The notes beneath the pieces are model-generated. The model ran no database searches and had not been told where the DNA came from. It saw only the letters and a program-made list of their open reading frames with translations. DNA of 64,000 nt from assembly GCA_947499975.1 (NCBI GenBank), contig CANMQE010000002.1, forward strand, positions 62,001 to 126,000, given 5' to 3'. The translations under genes were made by a program, and so were the position numbers. This DNA comes from an uncultured Sphingomonadaceae bacterium (GTDB lineage: Bacteria > Pseudomonadota > Alphaproteobacteria > Sphingomonadales > Sphingomonadaceae). How positions within the stretch are numbered: the first letter of the stretch is position 1; each line of letters begins with the position of its first letter. Below, piece by piece: positions 18,857 through 28,316 of this stretch.

Positions 18857-19819
18857 GTGATTTTCGTATCCAAGATGCCGTGGCGCGCGCCCCGGTCTTT
18901 CCTGCTGCCCCTGGCCCTCGCGCTGACAGCGGTGATGCCGGACCTTGCCAGCGCGCAGGAAAGTGGTGACGCGCCAACCCTGCCGGAAGCCGCAGCGGGC
19001 GAAGCCCCCGACGGTTCCGTCGGCGGCATGGGCGACATCAATCTCTATCCCAAACGCGTAACGATTGACAGGCGGCAGCGGATCGCCTCGATCGGGCTTT
19101 ATAATCGCACGATTGACCCCGGCGAATATGAAATCTCGCTGATCGACATGGTAATGTCACCCACGGGCGAGGTATTCCAGCTCGACAACCTGCCTGAAGG
19201 CGTGCCGACGGACAAACTGCGCACCGCCAGCGAGTTTCTGCGCTGGTCGCCGCGCCGCGTGCGCCTGCTGGGCAGCGAGGCGCAGACTGTGCGCATCATG
19301 GCCCGTCCGCCCAGCGATCTGCCCGAAGGCGAATATCGCTCCCACTTCCTCGCCGTATCCGTGCCGCAGGATGTCGATACCGGCTTTTCCATCAACGATG
19401 CGGTGAACGGCGGCGATGCAGATGGCCCCGATATCGGCGTAACGATCCGCCCGCGCTTCGGCATCTCCATCCCCGTGATCGTGCGGATCGGCGAGACGAC
19501 GCTGGATGTCTCATTGGACCATGTCGGGTTTGTCGAGACGCCGGAAGGGCTGGCCATCGCCCTCACCATCGCGCGGGAAGGCACGCGTTCCGCATTCGGC
19601 GATATCATCGTCACCGCACCCGGCAGCGACGAACCGGTCGCCATTGCACGCGGCATCGGGGTCTATCCCGAAGTCGATTCGCGCCAAGTCCTGCTGGGGA
19701 TCAACAGCGAGTTCGACGTTTCCCTGCTGCAATCCGGCCTTTCCCTGACGGCGCGCTATATCGACGATGACTTCACCCCCGGCGAAACGCTGGCCAGCAG
19801 TACATTTGCCGTGCCGTGA
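18857..19819 (+). CDS. PapD-like periplasmic chaperone
   Basis: This 320-residue exported protein has a signal peptide (LLPLALALTAVMPDLASA). It shows the amino-terminal domain of pilus chaperones: NLYPKRVTIDRRQRIASIGLYN, then LRWSPRRVRLLGSEAQTVRI and EGEYRSHFLAV, matching the xP-RxxxL/R-hydrophobic strand and the donor-strand region of PapD proteins. A carboxyl domain follows with DDDFTPGETL. It would bind DUF4402 subunits in the periplasm (inference from position). The start is a GTG with GGAGC upstream; the stop overlaps the usher-like gene as GTGA. Confidence 0.78.
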   Translation: MIFVSKMPWRAPRSFLLPLALALTAVMPDLASAQESGDAPTLPEAAAGEAPDGSVGGMGDINLYPKRVTIDRRQRIASIGLYNRTIDPGEYEISLIDMVMSPTGEVFQLDNLPEGVPTDKLRTASEFLRWSPRRVRLLGSEAQTVRIMARPPSDLPEGEYRSHFLAVSVPQDVDTGFSINDAVNGGDADGPDIGVTIRPRFGISIPVIVRIGETTLDVSLDHVGFVETPEGLAIALTIAREGTRSAFGDIIVTAPGSDEPVAIARGIGVYPEVDSRQVLLGINSEFDVSLLQSGLSLTARYIDDDFTPGETLASSTFAVP

Positions 19820-22800
19820 GACCGGTAGTCGCGTTTCGCCTGCTTGCGCCGATCACAGTGGGATCGGCGTTACTGGGCGCTTCGCTTCTTACACGCGACA
19901 CCGCCACTGATCGCACGACGACCGTGGCCCTGCGGCCTGCCGTACCTGCGGCGGGGGAGCGGCCGATACCCTCGCCTGCTGGCGGCCAACATGCCGACGA
20001 TGCGGCATCGCGCGATCTCAGTCTGGCAGCAGTCGATGGATCCGTCGGGCATGCTCTTTCGCAAAAGCCGGGCGCCGACAACCGGCCTGCAACCCGGATC
20101 ATCATTCCCCCCACGGCGAGTGCACCGGCAGAGCGCACGGCATTCGCCAGTGCCACCCCCGTCCGCAATGCGCAGCGCAATTCCCCCCCGTCGTTCGATG
20201 CCAGGCCCGGTGTCTCGATCCTCTCGGTGCAGGACGCGGTAGCTTCCATCGACGCCGCGATCTTCCCGATCATAGACCGTGCCGCCATCGATGCTGCCGG
20301 AACGCAGAACGCACCGTCTGCCCGCACCGCATCGCGCGCCATCGCGTCCCCGGCAGCGGCTCTGGCTGCGAATGCCCCAACGGTCGCGCCGGCGGATGAC
20401 AGCTGGCGCTCGGTGCCGCTGATCACCTCGGCGATGGCCGAAACCTTCCTGCTATCGCCTGAGCGCATCATGGAGGACTTCGACGCAAGCGGCACCATCA
20501 GCGCCGCTCCGCCGGAGCCCGCGTTTGTAGAAGCGGAGCTTGCCGCCGCAGCGGAACTGCCGCCCGTTGCTCTGGCCGCAGCACCTGCCATCAAAACCCA
20601 GCCGCAGATCGCCGCCGCCAGTCCGCCGCTGAAAACCGCCGACAGCGAGGCCATCCGAATGGCGACACAGGCGCTGGCCGCGCCGACCCGACTGGCGGTG
20701 GCGTTGGCGGCCGATACCGTTGCCGCCGCGCCGCCATCCGCCGCCACACCACAGGCGGACGCGGCTGCTCCCGATCTTGCCGAAAGCAAAATTGATACCC
20801 CGCGCGAACCTGTTGCAGCGGAGCCTTTGCGCCTTGCAGCCCCGTCACCCGCGCCGGTGGCCACACGCCCCGCCGCAGCACCTCCTGCCGCTGCGGCGTT
20901 GAGCCCCGCGACACCGCCGGCGCTGGCACGGCAAGGCTCCCGCTCGCTCGACCTTACTCCGGGCGAACAGGTGTTTCCGATGCCCGATGGCGGCCCCGGC
21001 TTCACCTATGACGACGAATTGATCCTGCAGATCAAGGTGCGCGGGATCGACGCGACCGACACCATTATCGCCTATGGCACGCGCGATGCGGTCTATCTGC
21101 CGCTGGGCGAACTGGCGATGATCCTGGATCTCGCCATCCGCGTGAGCGACGAGGGGCACTACGCCAGTGGCTGGTTCCTCTCCGAAGACCGCACCGTGAC
21201 GGTCGATTTGCGCCAGAACCGCATCCTTACCCGCGACAGGGCCTTCACCATCGGGCCCGGCGTGGCGCAGGCTTTTGAAGGGGATCTGTTCATCCGCTCA
21301 GAGGCGCTGGCCGCGATCTTGCCGCTGGATGTGGAGCCAGATTTGCGATCCCAATCCGTGCTGCTGACGACGCGGGAGCCATTTCCTTTCGAAGAGAGGA
21401 TGCGGCGCGAAGCAAACAGGCAAAGGCTGGCGCAGGGCGGGGCCAGAAATGCAACGCGCGAACTGTGGCCGCGCGCGGAAACCCCTTGGCTGCCGCTTTC
21501 CTTCCCCGTCGCCGATCTGGCGGCGCGTGTCGTGTCCGACAGCCAGCGCGGAACGCGGGCGGAGACGGATCTGCGGGTGGCGGGCGACTTTGCATGGATG
21601 ACAGCAGAGGCATATCTCAGCGCGACATCGCAGGACGGGCTGGTGAACTCGCTGATCGAACTGGGCCGCCGCGATATCGATGGCGAACTGCTGGGCCCGC
21701 TGAAGGCCACCGAGTTCGCTTTCGGCGATGTTGCCACCGTGCCGATGCCGCTTGGCCTGCGCGGCACCACGGGGCGCGGTGCCTATGTCACGAACAACCC
21801 GTTCGAGAGCTTTTCCGTGTTCGATCAGGTTGATCTGCGCGGCGTCCTGCCGGATGGCTACGAAGTGGAACTCTACCGCAACGGCGTGCTGCTGGGGTCC
21901 ACCGCCGAGGCCAGTAACGGGCAGTACGAGTTTCTCCAGGTTCCCGTCGATTACGGACTGAACGTCTTTCGCATCGTGTTCTACGGCCCGCAGGGGCAGC
22001 GGCGGGAGGAAGTCAGGCGGATCAGCGTGGGTGACGGCAGGCTATCTCCGGGCAAGCTGCAATACACCTTCGGCGCGGTGCAGAACGGCACCAACGTGCT
22101 GGGCGTGCGTGGCCCGGAATTCAGGCCGGGTGACAGGTATGGCGATCTGCAGGCCGTGGGCGAACTGGCCTATGGCATCAGCAGCAGCCTCACCGGCGTG
22201 GCAAGCGCCGCCTATTTCGAGGAGGATGGAGAGGCACGCTGGCTGGCGGGAGCAGGCGTTCGCACGGGGCTGATGGGGCTGGCGTTGCGCGCCGACGCAG
22301 GGTTGTCCGATGGCAATGGCGTGGCCGCGGGCCTGGGCCTTGGCGGGCAGGCGCTGGGCGGGGCATTCTCGCTATCGCATTTCGAATATCGCGGCGATTT
22401 CGTCGACGAGGTGCGCAGCTTCAACAGCGATATCCTGCGCCGCGCGACAGAGTTCGAGTTCAACACGACGCTGGGTTTTGCAAGCTCGGTGATCGGATCG
22501 GTGCTGCCGGTCAACATGCGCGCCCGGCGCGTGCAATACGCCGACGGGCGCAGCCAGCTTGCCGCCTCGCTGCGCGGTTCGGCACGCCTGTCAGGCCTCA
22601 TCCTCTCGAACACGTTCGAATATGCCGAATCCAGCGCGCCGGGTGCATCCGGGTTTCGACAACTTGCCGGCGATTTCAACCTCGCGACCTTCAATCGCTC
22701 GCAAACGCAGTTCCGCGCATCACTGGGATACAGGATTCTTCCGCAGCTGGAGATTTCGCAGATCTCTGCAGATGTCGATCATGCAATAGACCAGCAGACG

Positions 22801-23589
22801 GTGGTCAGCGCATCGGCAGGCTATTCGCCACTTGCCGACACGGTGACGCTGGGCGCTTCGGCCATCCGCGAATTCGACAAGTTCACCCTTGCTTTCGATG
22901 GCCAGTATTCGCCGCAGAGAAGCACCTATGCCGTCGCCCTGCGCCTCGGCCTCAGCTTCGGCCGCGATCCCCTGCGCCGCAATTTCTTCGTCACTTCTCC
23001 GGGCCAGGCATCTTCGGGCACCGTCGCCCTGCGTGCGTTTCAGGATTTGGATGGCGACCTGCTGTACGGACCGGGCGATCGCGCACTTCCCGAGGTGAAC
23101 TTCGCCGTCTTTAACAACGTGGCCATCACCGATGCCGATGGATTTGCACGGCTGGGCGATCTGGGCAATGGCAATCCCGTGGTGGTGCAGGCCGATCCAT
23201 CCAGCCTGCCAGATATCGCCATGGCACCGGCCAGCAGGGGCGTGGAGATCGTGCCAAGGCCAGGGCGGATCCATACGCTGGATTTCCCCATCGTCGAACT
23301 CAGCGAAGTGGAAGGCACGGTGGTGTTTGCAGATGGCGACAGCACGCGGGGCGTATCGGGCCTGCGCCTCAAGCTGCGCAGCAAGGCGGACGGGCAGGAA
23401 TACTGGACGCGCACGGAACGCGGCGGATATTATTTCTACGAACAGGTCCGCCCCGGCGATTACGAAATCATGATCGACCCGGCGCAGGCAGACCGGCTCG
23501 GCGTGTGCCTGGACGAAGCCGGAAGCCTGGTCGTGCCTTCGACCGGCACGATCATCGAGCAGGATCTTTCCGTAAAAACCTGCGCCTGA
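19816..23589 (+). CDS. usher-like outer-membrane protein with long Ala/Pro-rich N-terminal extension
   Basis: This 1257-residue protein starts with a GTG overlapping the chaperone stop. Residues about 9-26 are hydrophobic (LLAPITVGSALLGASLL), a signal peptide or anchor. Residues about 30-375 are low-complexity, rich in Ala and Pro. A folded part then begins near PGEQVFPMPDGG, with YDDELILQIKVRG and LPLGELAMILDLAI. A beta-barrel-like region (about 560-1060) includes GYEVELYRNGVLLG and VFYGPQGQRREEVRRI, close to fimbrial usher motifs. Two carboxyl Ig-like/regulatory domains follow (LRAFQDLDGDLLYGPGDRALP and ERGGYYFYEQVRPGDYEI). It probably forms the export pore for the DUF4402 subunits. Usher relatedness is supported by motifs and context, not by a search. 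Confidence 0.72.
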   Translation: MRPVVAFRLLAPITVGSALLGASLLTRDTATDRTTTVALRPAVPAAGERPIPSPAGGQHADDAASRDLSLAAVDGSVGHALSQKPGADNRPATRIIIPPTASAPAERTAFASATPVRNAQRNSPPSFDARPGVSILSVQDAVASIDAAIFPIIDRAAIDAAGTQNAPSARTASRAIASPAAALAANAPTVAPADDSWRSVPLITSAMAETFLLSPERIMEDFDASGTISAAPPEPAFVEAELAAAAELPPVALAAAPAIKTQPQIAAASPPLKTADSEAIRMATQALAAPTRLAVALAADTVAAAPPSAATPQADAAAPDLAESKIDTPREPVAAEPLRLAAPSPAPVATRPAAAPPAAAALSPATPPALARQGSRSLDLTPGEQVFPMPDGGPGFTYDDELILQIKVRGIDATDTIIAYGTRDAVYLPLGELAMILDLAIRVSDEGHYASGWFLSEDRTVTVDLRQNRILTRDRAFTIGPGVAQAFEGDLFIRSEALAAILPLDVEPDLRSQSVLLTTREPFPFEERMRREANRQRLAQGGARNATRELWPRAETPWLPLSFPVADLAARVVSDSQRGTRAETDLRVAGDFAWMTAEAYLSATSQDGLVNSLIELGRRDIDGELLGPLKATEFAFGDVATVPMPLGLRGTTGRGAYVTNNPFESFSVFDQVDLRGVLPDGYEVELYRNGVLLGSTAEASNGQYEFLQVPVDYGLNVFRIVFYGPQGQRREEVRRISVGDGRLSPGKLQYTFGAVQNGTNVLGVRGPEFRPGDRYGDLQAVGELAYGISSSLTGVASAAYFEEDGEARWLAGAGVRTGLMGLALRADAGLSDGNGVAAGLGLGGQALGGAFSLSHFEYRGDFVDEVRSFNSDILRRATEFEFNTTLGFASSVIGSVLPVNMRARRVQYADGRSQLAASLRGSARLSGLILSNTFEYAESSAPGASGFRQLAGDFNLATFNRSQTQFRASLGYRILPQLEISQISADVDHAIDQQTVVSASAGYSPLADTVTLGASAIREFDKFTLAFDGQYSPQRSTYAVALRLGLSFGRDPLRRNFFVTSPGQASSGTVALRAFQDLDGDLLYGPGDRALPEVNFAVFNNVAITDADGFARLGDLGNGNPVVVQADPSSLPDIAMAPASRGVEIVPRPGRIHTLDFPIVELSEVEGTVVFADGDSTRGVSGLRLKLRSKADGQEYWTRTERGGYYFYEQVRPGDYEIMIDPAQADRLGVCLDEAGSLVVPSTGTIIEQDLSVKTCA

Positions 23590-23604
23590 GGCAGCCGAGA
23601 GGCG

Positions 23605-23751
23605 TTAGCGCCCGATCAGCCTCGCGAAAAAGCCGCGTTCCTCCATTGGCCGGATAGGGCCGAACATCCTTCGGCGGGCGTCCGGATCCTGTTGCGCCTT
23701 CGGCTGCGTCCAGGCGTCGGGTTGCGAGGAATGGTATCTGTGCTTCGTCAT
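23605..23751 (-). CDS. small conserved-looking protein, function unknown
   Basis: This 48-residue basic, Pro/Arg-rich protein begins MTKHRYHSSQPDAW and ends RGFFARLIGR. GGGGC lies 8 bases before the ATG; an alternative in-frame ATG is five codons upstream. The composition (PDAWTQPKAQQDPDARRR, PIRPMEERGFF) looks protein-like rather than antisense noise. No function can be given. Confidence 0.45.
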   Translation of the reverse strand: MTKHRYHSSQPDAWTQPKAQQDPDARRRMFGPIRPMEERGFFARLIGR

Positions 23752-23993
23752 CGATTTTTGCCCCATCGTGATAAAAGCGCGACCTGTTATGCAAAACACT
23801 CTGGCACACGGGGGGGCAGATACCAGCACATACTCTCCACATTCTATCCACAGGCGGGCCTGAGTAGCGCGGCCGCGTCGCCAGCATCCACCATCGGCAA
23901 TGCTCCATGACGCATGTCGGCCAGGCCGGGGCGAGCGTGGCGGAAGTGGTGCGCGAGGCCCGACAGGCTGGGAAACCCGTGCCAAGGGCAACG

Positions 23994-24809
23994 CTAACGG
24001 GGGGCCGATACGCGCAACTCTGCCCGGCGGCCTTGCCAGTCTGCCTTGCCGGTTGGCGGAGCGAAGTCACTGACGACTTCGAGGTCTATCGATCCTTCGG
24101 GCGCGCCCAGCCCTTCCAGGATGCCGACGATCTTCTCACCTCTCTGGCGCGCCATGTCTTCGCGCTCCGCCAGCACCTGGCCATTGTCGAGCAGGGTTGC
24201 CCCCTGAAACGCGCGGACGGCGATCTCAGCGCCAGGAGTCGCTTCGGCAAGACGCGCGAGTTCCAGCATGACCATGGCATCGGGGCCAGAGGCACGGTCG
24301 CGTTCGAAAGGGAAGTAGATCGTCTCTGTTCGCCCCAGCGCCACTTCGGGCACGGGCAATGCCCGCAGGCGCCTTATCTGCAGGGAACTCGACGGATCGG
24401 CGAGGATCATCGCGCGCTCGTCTTCAGTGATGCCGGGCCGTCGTCCGAGTTCGAGGGCCAGGATTTCCGGCGTCGCAGGAGCGATTTCGTCGCATTCTGG
24501 CGAGAGTTCCGGCAGGACGGAGGCTCTTCCCTCGATCTCTACTCCGCCGCATTCCCGCCCCTCGTCGCTCACAGATCCCTCGACGAGGAGCTTGTGGCCC
24601 AGTTGCGGATTGCCCCAGTCGGGTGGGCTGGAGACCCCGTAGCGCACACCTTCGTGCCGCACGAAGAAGCACACGTCGCTGCGCTCTCCCGTATCCTGCG
24701 CAACTGGGCAGGCCACGAAGTTCAGGTATTCCTGCGCCGATGCCGGAACCGCGCCTGCCAGCGCGCCGAACGCGAGGACAGGAGCGAAGGTGCGAAACCG
24801 CATTGTCAC
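23994..24809 (-). CDS. exported protein of unknown function, weak OmpA-like C-terminus
   Basis: A 271-residue protein with signal peptide RFRTFAPVLAFGALAGAVPASA. The amino half carries several cysteines (FVACPVAQ, SDVCFFV, GRECGG, SPECDE) that could form disulfides in the periplasm. The carboxyl half has ETIYFPFERD and a later RGEKIVGILEGLGAPEGSID, faintly like an OmpA peptidoglycan-binding domain (start strand plus the helix rich in R/E). It overlaps the upstream cytochrome-like gene by four bases, so it is the last gene of the receptor operon. OmpA relatedness is a guess. Confidence 0.75.
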   Translation of the reverse strand: MTMRFRTFAPVLAFGALAGAVPASAQEYLNFVACPVAQDTGERSDVCFFVRHEGVRYGVSSPPDWGNPQLGHKLLVEGSVSDEGRECGGVEIEGRASVLPELSPECDEIAPATPEILALELGRRPGITEDERAMILADPSSSLQIRRLRALPVPEVALGRTETIYFPFERDRASGPDAMVMLELARLAEATPGAEIAVRAFQGATLLDNGQVLAEREDMARQRGEKIVGILEGLGAPEGSIDLEVVSDFAPPTGKADWQGRRAELRVSAPR

Positions 24810-26350
24810 AGCACACTCATGAAATTGACCAGATCCTGCTTTTCCTGCTCGGTATAGCGGATGTTGAAGCGGCGATCGTAGAAGTCCACCATCTCGCGCA
24901 GGGTATCGGCTTCACCGCCCATGAAATAGGGTGCTCGGGCGGCAAGACCTCGCATCTGCTGCGTCATGCTCGCGCCGATGTCGCTGCACTTGCCCGTCAC
25001 CAGCGCGCGGCCCGGATCGTGCGTATAGATGACCCTGCCCAGATAGGATTGTGGCACTGCATCATCATGGCAGGTTGCCTTGAACAGGGGCAGGTCGTCT
25101 CTCTTGTTCCAGGGCCAGTTGTTCAGCCCCAGGTCCATGAAACCGGGCGCCAGGTCCATGCCGGCTAGGACAGTGTTGTGGCAGCCCGACGCACAGCTGC
25201 GTTTGAAAGGATTGCCCAGCCCCTTGTCGTTATAAACGCCAACGTCCTGAATGAAGAAGCGCTTGTCGAAGAAGACGTCTGCGCCCCGCGCCACGGAAGC
25301 CTGGAAATCTTCCTGCGGATCAAGTTCCTCGCCATTGCCGCGCTGGTGCAGCCACATGCTGAAGGTGCCGAACACCCGGTTCACCGGGTTGTTGCCCAAT
25401 TCGCCGGGAGGGCCATCGCGCATGGCTTCAGGGCCAAGTCCTGGCGGCGTGCCCGGACCACCCAGTTCGCCAGCCCGGTTGCTGTAACCCTGCGCAGCGT
25501 AGATTGCCCGCTCGAATTCCTCGATCTGGCGAAGCTCGTCCTCGGTGAGATCGGCAATCATTTCGAGGTGCGTCGAGCTTGCATCGCCCGCCTGCCCGCG
25601 CAAGGTGGGCAACCTGCCGTCCGACATCAGCTGCACAGATACGAACTCGCCTGTTTCCGGGTCGGTCGGCAGCAGGCTCTTGTCATTGTACATGAAGTAT
25701 TCGTGCGGGGTCACGCCGTTGGGAAGCGTGAGCAGGTATTTCATGTTCGCCACCGGGCGCGGCCTGCGGAAGACGGAGATCGCCGGATCGTCGCTGAACA
25801 TGCCGTATTCGGCATCGAGGTTGCAGCCGGTGGGATCGCTGATCACTTCAAGGTCGAACTCGGGCTCGATCACCGTGCCGTCGGCTGCCCTGGGCGGCCA
25901 TGGGCGCGGGATGCGGAACAGGCCTTTCTCGAGCAGCAGGGAATGGGACGCCTCCTCACCCTGCGGCAGGCTGGGACAGTTGGAGCCGTCGATCGCGGCA
26001 AACAGCGGATCGTTTCCGTCGGTCGCGTCCCATTGCGCACGGATCGTGTTGACCGAAAGGCTCATCGCATCGGATGGCTGGTGGCACGTGACGCAGGCGC
26101 GCCCGTTCTCGCCCAGCGGCTCGAAGAAGGGGTGACCTGCCGTGTTGATGGGGTCGCCTGTATTGATAAGGCGAAGGCGGCCGTATTCGTTGGCGAATTC
26201 CAGCTGCTCGCCGATCACATGTTCCTCGCCCGGTCCCCACCATTGGCTTGCGGGCTCGCTGGTGCCCTGGCCAAAGGCGGCAATGCCGAAGGTAAGCGAC
26301 GCACAGACCAGCAAAGCGGCCGACGTGCGCTGGAGTGAAAACTGGCTCAT
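24806..26350 (-). CDS. exported cytochrome c peroxidase-like protein with atypical haem motifs
   Basis: A 514-residue exported protein with signal peptide TSAALLVCASLTFGIAAFG. One canonical haem motif, GRACVTCHQP, lies near residue 80. Later motifs deviate: RSCASGCHN is CxxxCH rather than CxxCH, and LFKATCHDD keeps only the second cysteine. The carboxyl end, LAARAPYFMGGEADTLREMVDFY, is typical of MauG/di-haem peroxidase proteins. It likely transfers electrons or oxidises a substrate in the periplasm. The ATG at 26350 is chosen because it opens the signal peptide and has GAGAGACG upstream. It lies 28 bases after an exported hydrolase. Confidence 0.82.
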   Translation of the reverse strand: MSQFSLQRTSAALLVCASLTFGIAAFGQGTSEPASQWWGPGEEHVIGEQLEFANEYGRLRLINTGDPINTAGHPFFEPLGENGRACVTCHQPSDAMSLSVNTIRAQWDATDGNDPLFAAIDGSNCPSLPQGEEASHSLLLEKGLFRIPRPWPPRAADGTVIEPEFDLEVISDPTGCNLDAEYGMFSDDPAISVFRRPRPVANMKYLLTLPNGVTPHEYFMYNDKSLLPTDPETGEFVSVQLMSDGRLPTLRGQAGDASSTHLEMIADLTEDELRQIEEFERAIYAAQGYSNRAGELGGPGTPPGLGPEAMRDGPPGELGNNPVNRVFGTFSMWLHQRGNGEELDPQEDFQASVARGADVFFDKRFFIQDVGVYNDKGLGNPFKRSCASGCHNTVLAGMDLAPGFMDLGLNNWPWNKRDDLPLFKATCHDDAVPQSYLGRVIYTHDPGRALVTGKCSDIGASMTQQMRGLAARAPYFMGGEADTLREMVDFYDRRFNIRYTEQEKQDLVNFMSVL

Positions 26351-26378
26351 GTTTCGTCTCTCGGGCGATGCGTGGCAG

Positions 26379-27305
26379 TCATTCGGCCGTGCGCTCCAGC
26401 AACTCGCGCTCCCGCATCCAGTCCAGCAGGCGACCGCCCCACAGATCATGCGTCATGGTGAAATTGGGCACGTCGTAAACATGTAGTTCGGCAGGCTCAC
26501 TCTCAGCAATCCACATCTGGAAAAGGGCGATGAGCCCATCTGTCACCGGTCCGTGCCAAGATTCCGTAATCAGGAAAAGTGGCGGCGCGTCCTCGGGCAC
26601 GGCGATATCCTGCAGGGCAGGCCCGAAATTCGAGATGATGAAATCGGGCGTCGCCCCGTCCTCGCCCGCCATCATTGCGCCAAAGGCAACGCCTCCGCCT
26701 GCAGACGTGCCGAACATGCCAACGCGGTCAGGATCGATGCCCCACTCTGCCGCGCGGTTGCGAACGAAGCGAAGCGCTGCCTGCCCGTCCATCGTGGCGA
26801 GGCGCAGGACTTCGTTAAGCGCGGGGTCGTCCGGCGAAGGATTGGCGTTGGCGTTGCTGATCTCCATGCTGGGAAACTCGATCGGCCCCGATGCCGGTGG
26901 TCGCGGTGCCGTTGCACGGGCGATCTCCTCCGGCGTGCGCTGGAGCGTGCGATATTCCAGCACGATCACGGCGATGCCCTGCCCGTTCAGCAGCGCAATG
27001 GTGTCATGCATGTCGCCGCCCATGCCGAGGACGCGCAGACCGCCGCCCGGCAGCATGACGATGGCCGCACCATCGGCCTTGTCGGGTCCGGGCAGGAAAA
27101 CCTGCAGGCGCGGCTCGGTGGTGTTGTAGCGATCCTCTCCGCCATCGGTGGAATGCACCACCAGCGGCTCCGGCCAGTCCTGCGAACCGGCTGCGGGACC
27201 GTCGTAGAGATTGAACGTGTGCTGCTGCGCCGATGCCGCACACGACGGCAGGAAAGCGAGGCAAGCCGCGCCGAGGGAAGGCAACATGGCCTTGCGAAAG
27301 ATCAC
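26379..27305 (-). CDS. exported alpha/beta hydrolase (esterase)
   Basis: A 308-residue protein with signal peptide ending CAASA|QQ. The carbohydrate-esterase-like hydrolase core shows IVMLPGGGLRVLG (oxyanion), GIAVIVLEYR, nucleophile MFGTSAGGGVAFG and the late histidine in FTMTHDLWGGRLLDW. This resembles exported polysaccharide-decorating esterases, with unknown specificity. The GTG at 27305 has AAAGGA 7 bases upstream and sits directly after the stop of the preceding gene, so translation is coupled. A long upstream in-frame extension overlaps that gene and is rejected. Confidence 0.85.
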   Translation of the reverse strand: MIFRKAMLPSLGAACLAFLPSCAASAQQHTFNLYDGPAAGSQDWPEPLVVHSTDGGEDRYNTTEPRLQVFLPGPDKADGAAIVMLPGGGLRVLGMGGDMHDTIALLNGQGIAVIVLEYRTLQRTPEEIARATAPRPPASGPIEFPSMEISNANANPSPDDPALNEVLRLATMDGQAALRFVRNRAAEWGIDPDRVGMFGTSAGGGVAFGAMMAGEDGATPDFIISNFGPALQDIAVPEDAPPLFLITESWHGPVTDGLIALFQMWIAESEPAELHVYDVPNFTMTHDLWGGRLLDWMRERELLERTAE

Positions 27306-27306
27306 C

Positions 27307-28287
27307 TCAGAATCCTTTCGCGTCATAGGTCCATTCCGCACTGTCGCAGAGGCCGCAGTTCTCGCCGATGAACCAGCGCGAAGCTTCTTCGTCACCGCGA
27401 AGCTGCCATTCCAGCCATTGCACCGTGACCGTCCCGACACGGCCGCCGTTCGGCTCCCGAAAAGTGCCGCCATGGCCCACGTCGAGGCTGGCCACCGCCA
27501 CCGGTACGTGATCGATGCGCTCAAAATCGTCCATGCCATTGGGATAGGCGACATCGCTTTCCCCGCCCAGGATATAGAGGACGGGTAAATGGATATTGCG
27601 CAGCTCTTCCTTGGCGACGGAAAACCCGGTGATGGGATTGAATGCGTCTGGATCCAGCACGCCACTGTTATGCACGATGGCGGTGGCGATGCGCGGATCG
27701 GCGGCTACGCTGAGCGCCTGCAATCCGCCGCAGCTATGCCCGGCCACCGCCACCTTTGCGGGATCGATGCGGCCCTGAAAAGGGCCTCCGGCGCGTTCGT
27801 TCTCGGCCAGGATCCAGTCGAGGCCTGAAAGAAGGTCAGCCGGCAGGGTCTGCACCGGAGGAAATGCGCCTTCGCTGGGTGGAGCTTCACGCGGTGGCTC
27901 AGGCAATGCACCGGGGCCGCTGTAGGCCTTGCCGGGCGCGATCGCCACATAACCGTGCGATGCGATTTCCAGCAGGTGGAAACGGGCCGAGGTCGCATCG
28001 GCGGAGCATCCGCCATTGCCCCACAGCACCACGCCGAGCGGGCGGCCCGCCAAGGCGTCCAGATCGCCCGGTCGGTAGACGATGTGATCGGGAAGGTCCG
28101 GTCGGACGTCGCGCATCGCTGGATAAGGGCCGCTTCCGGGCAGATCCGGCGCTGCGGCGAAGGCGGCGTCGGATGCCTCGCTCACTGCCGCCTGATCGGC
28201 CTCGAACGCCGCCTCGGTAATTGGCGCGCAGCCCGCAAGCACGGCGGCAAGGGCAAGAACGGCGGGGTGCAGCGAGGCGATCTTCAT
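27307..28287 (-). CDS. lipoprotein alpha/beta hydrolase
   Basis: A 326-residue protein with lipobox LAAVLAGC. The hydrolase core is seen as VVLWGNGGCSADATSARFH, nucleophile VAVAGHSCGGLQAL, acid region LGGESDVAYP and histidine LDVGHGGTF. It belongs to the dienelactone-hydrolase/polyester-hydrolase broad group, substrate unknown. Cys residues near both ends (CSAD, ENCGLCDS) may form disulfides. The ATG at 28287 has GGAG six bases upstream. It is the second gene after the TonB-dependent receptor, from which it is separated by a strong hairpin. Confidence 0.85.
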   Translation of the reverse strand: MKIASLHPAVLALAAVLAGCAPITEAAFEADQAAVSEASDAAFAAAPDLPGSGPYPAMRDVRPDLPDHIVYRPGDLDALAGRPLGVVLWGNGGCSADATSARFHLLEIASHGYVAIAPGKAYSGPGALPEPPREAPPSEGAFPPVQTLPADLLSGLDWILAENERAGGPFQGRIDPAKVAVAGHSCGGLQALSVAADPRIATAIVHNSGVLDPDAFNPITGFSVAKEELRNIHLPVLYILGGESDVAYPNGMDDFERIDHVPVAVASLDVGHGGTFREPNGGRVGTVTVQWLEWQLRGDEEASRWFIGENCGLCDSAEWTYDAKGF

Positions 28288-28316
28288 CTTTCTCTCCAAA
28301 GGACTTGGGGGGAAAC

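Noticed and set aside
19773-21005. 410-codon minus-strand frame opposite the usher-like gene
   Set aside because: It is the Ala/Gly-rich mirror of the low-complexity linker; no start signal.
25178-26338. 386-codon plus-strand frame opposite the cytochrome-like gene
   Set aside because: No motif; the minus-strand gene has a signal peptide, haem motif and operon context.
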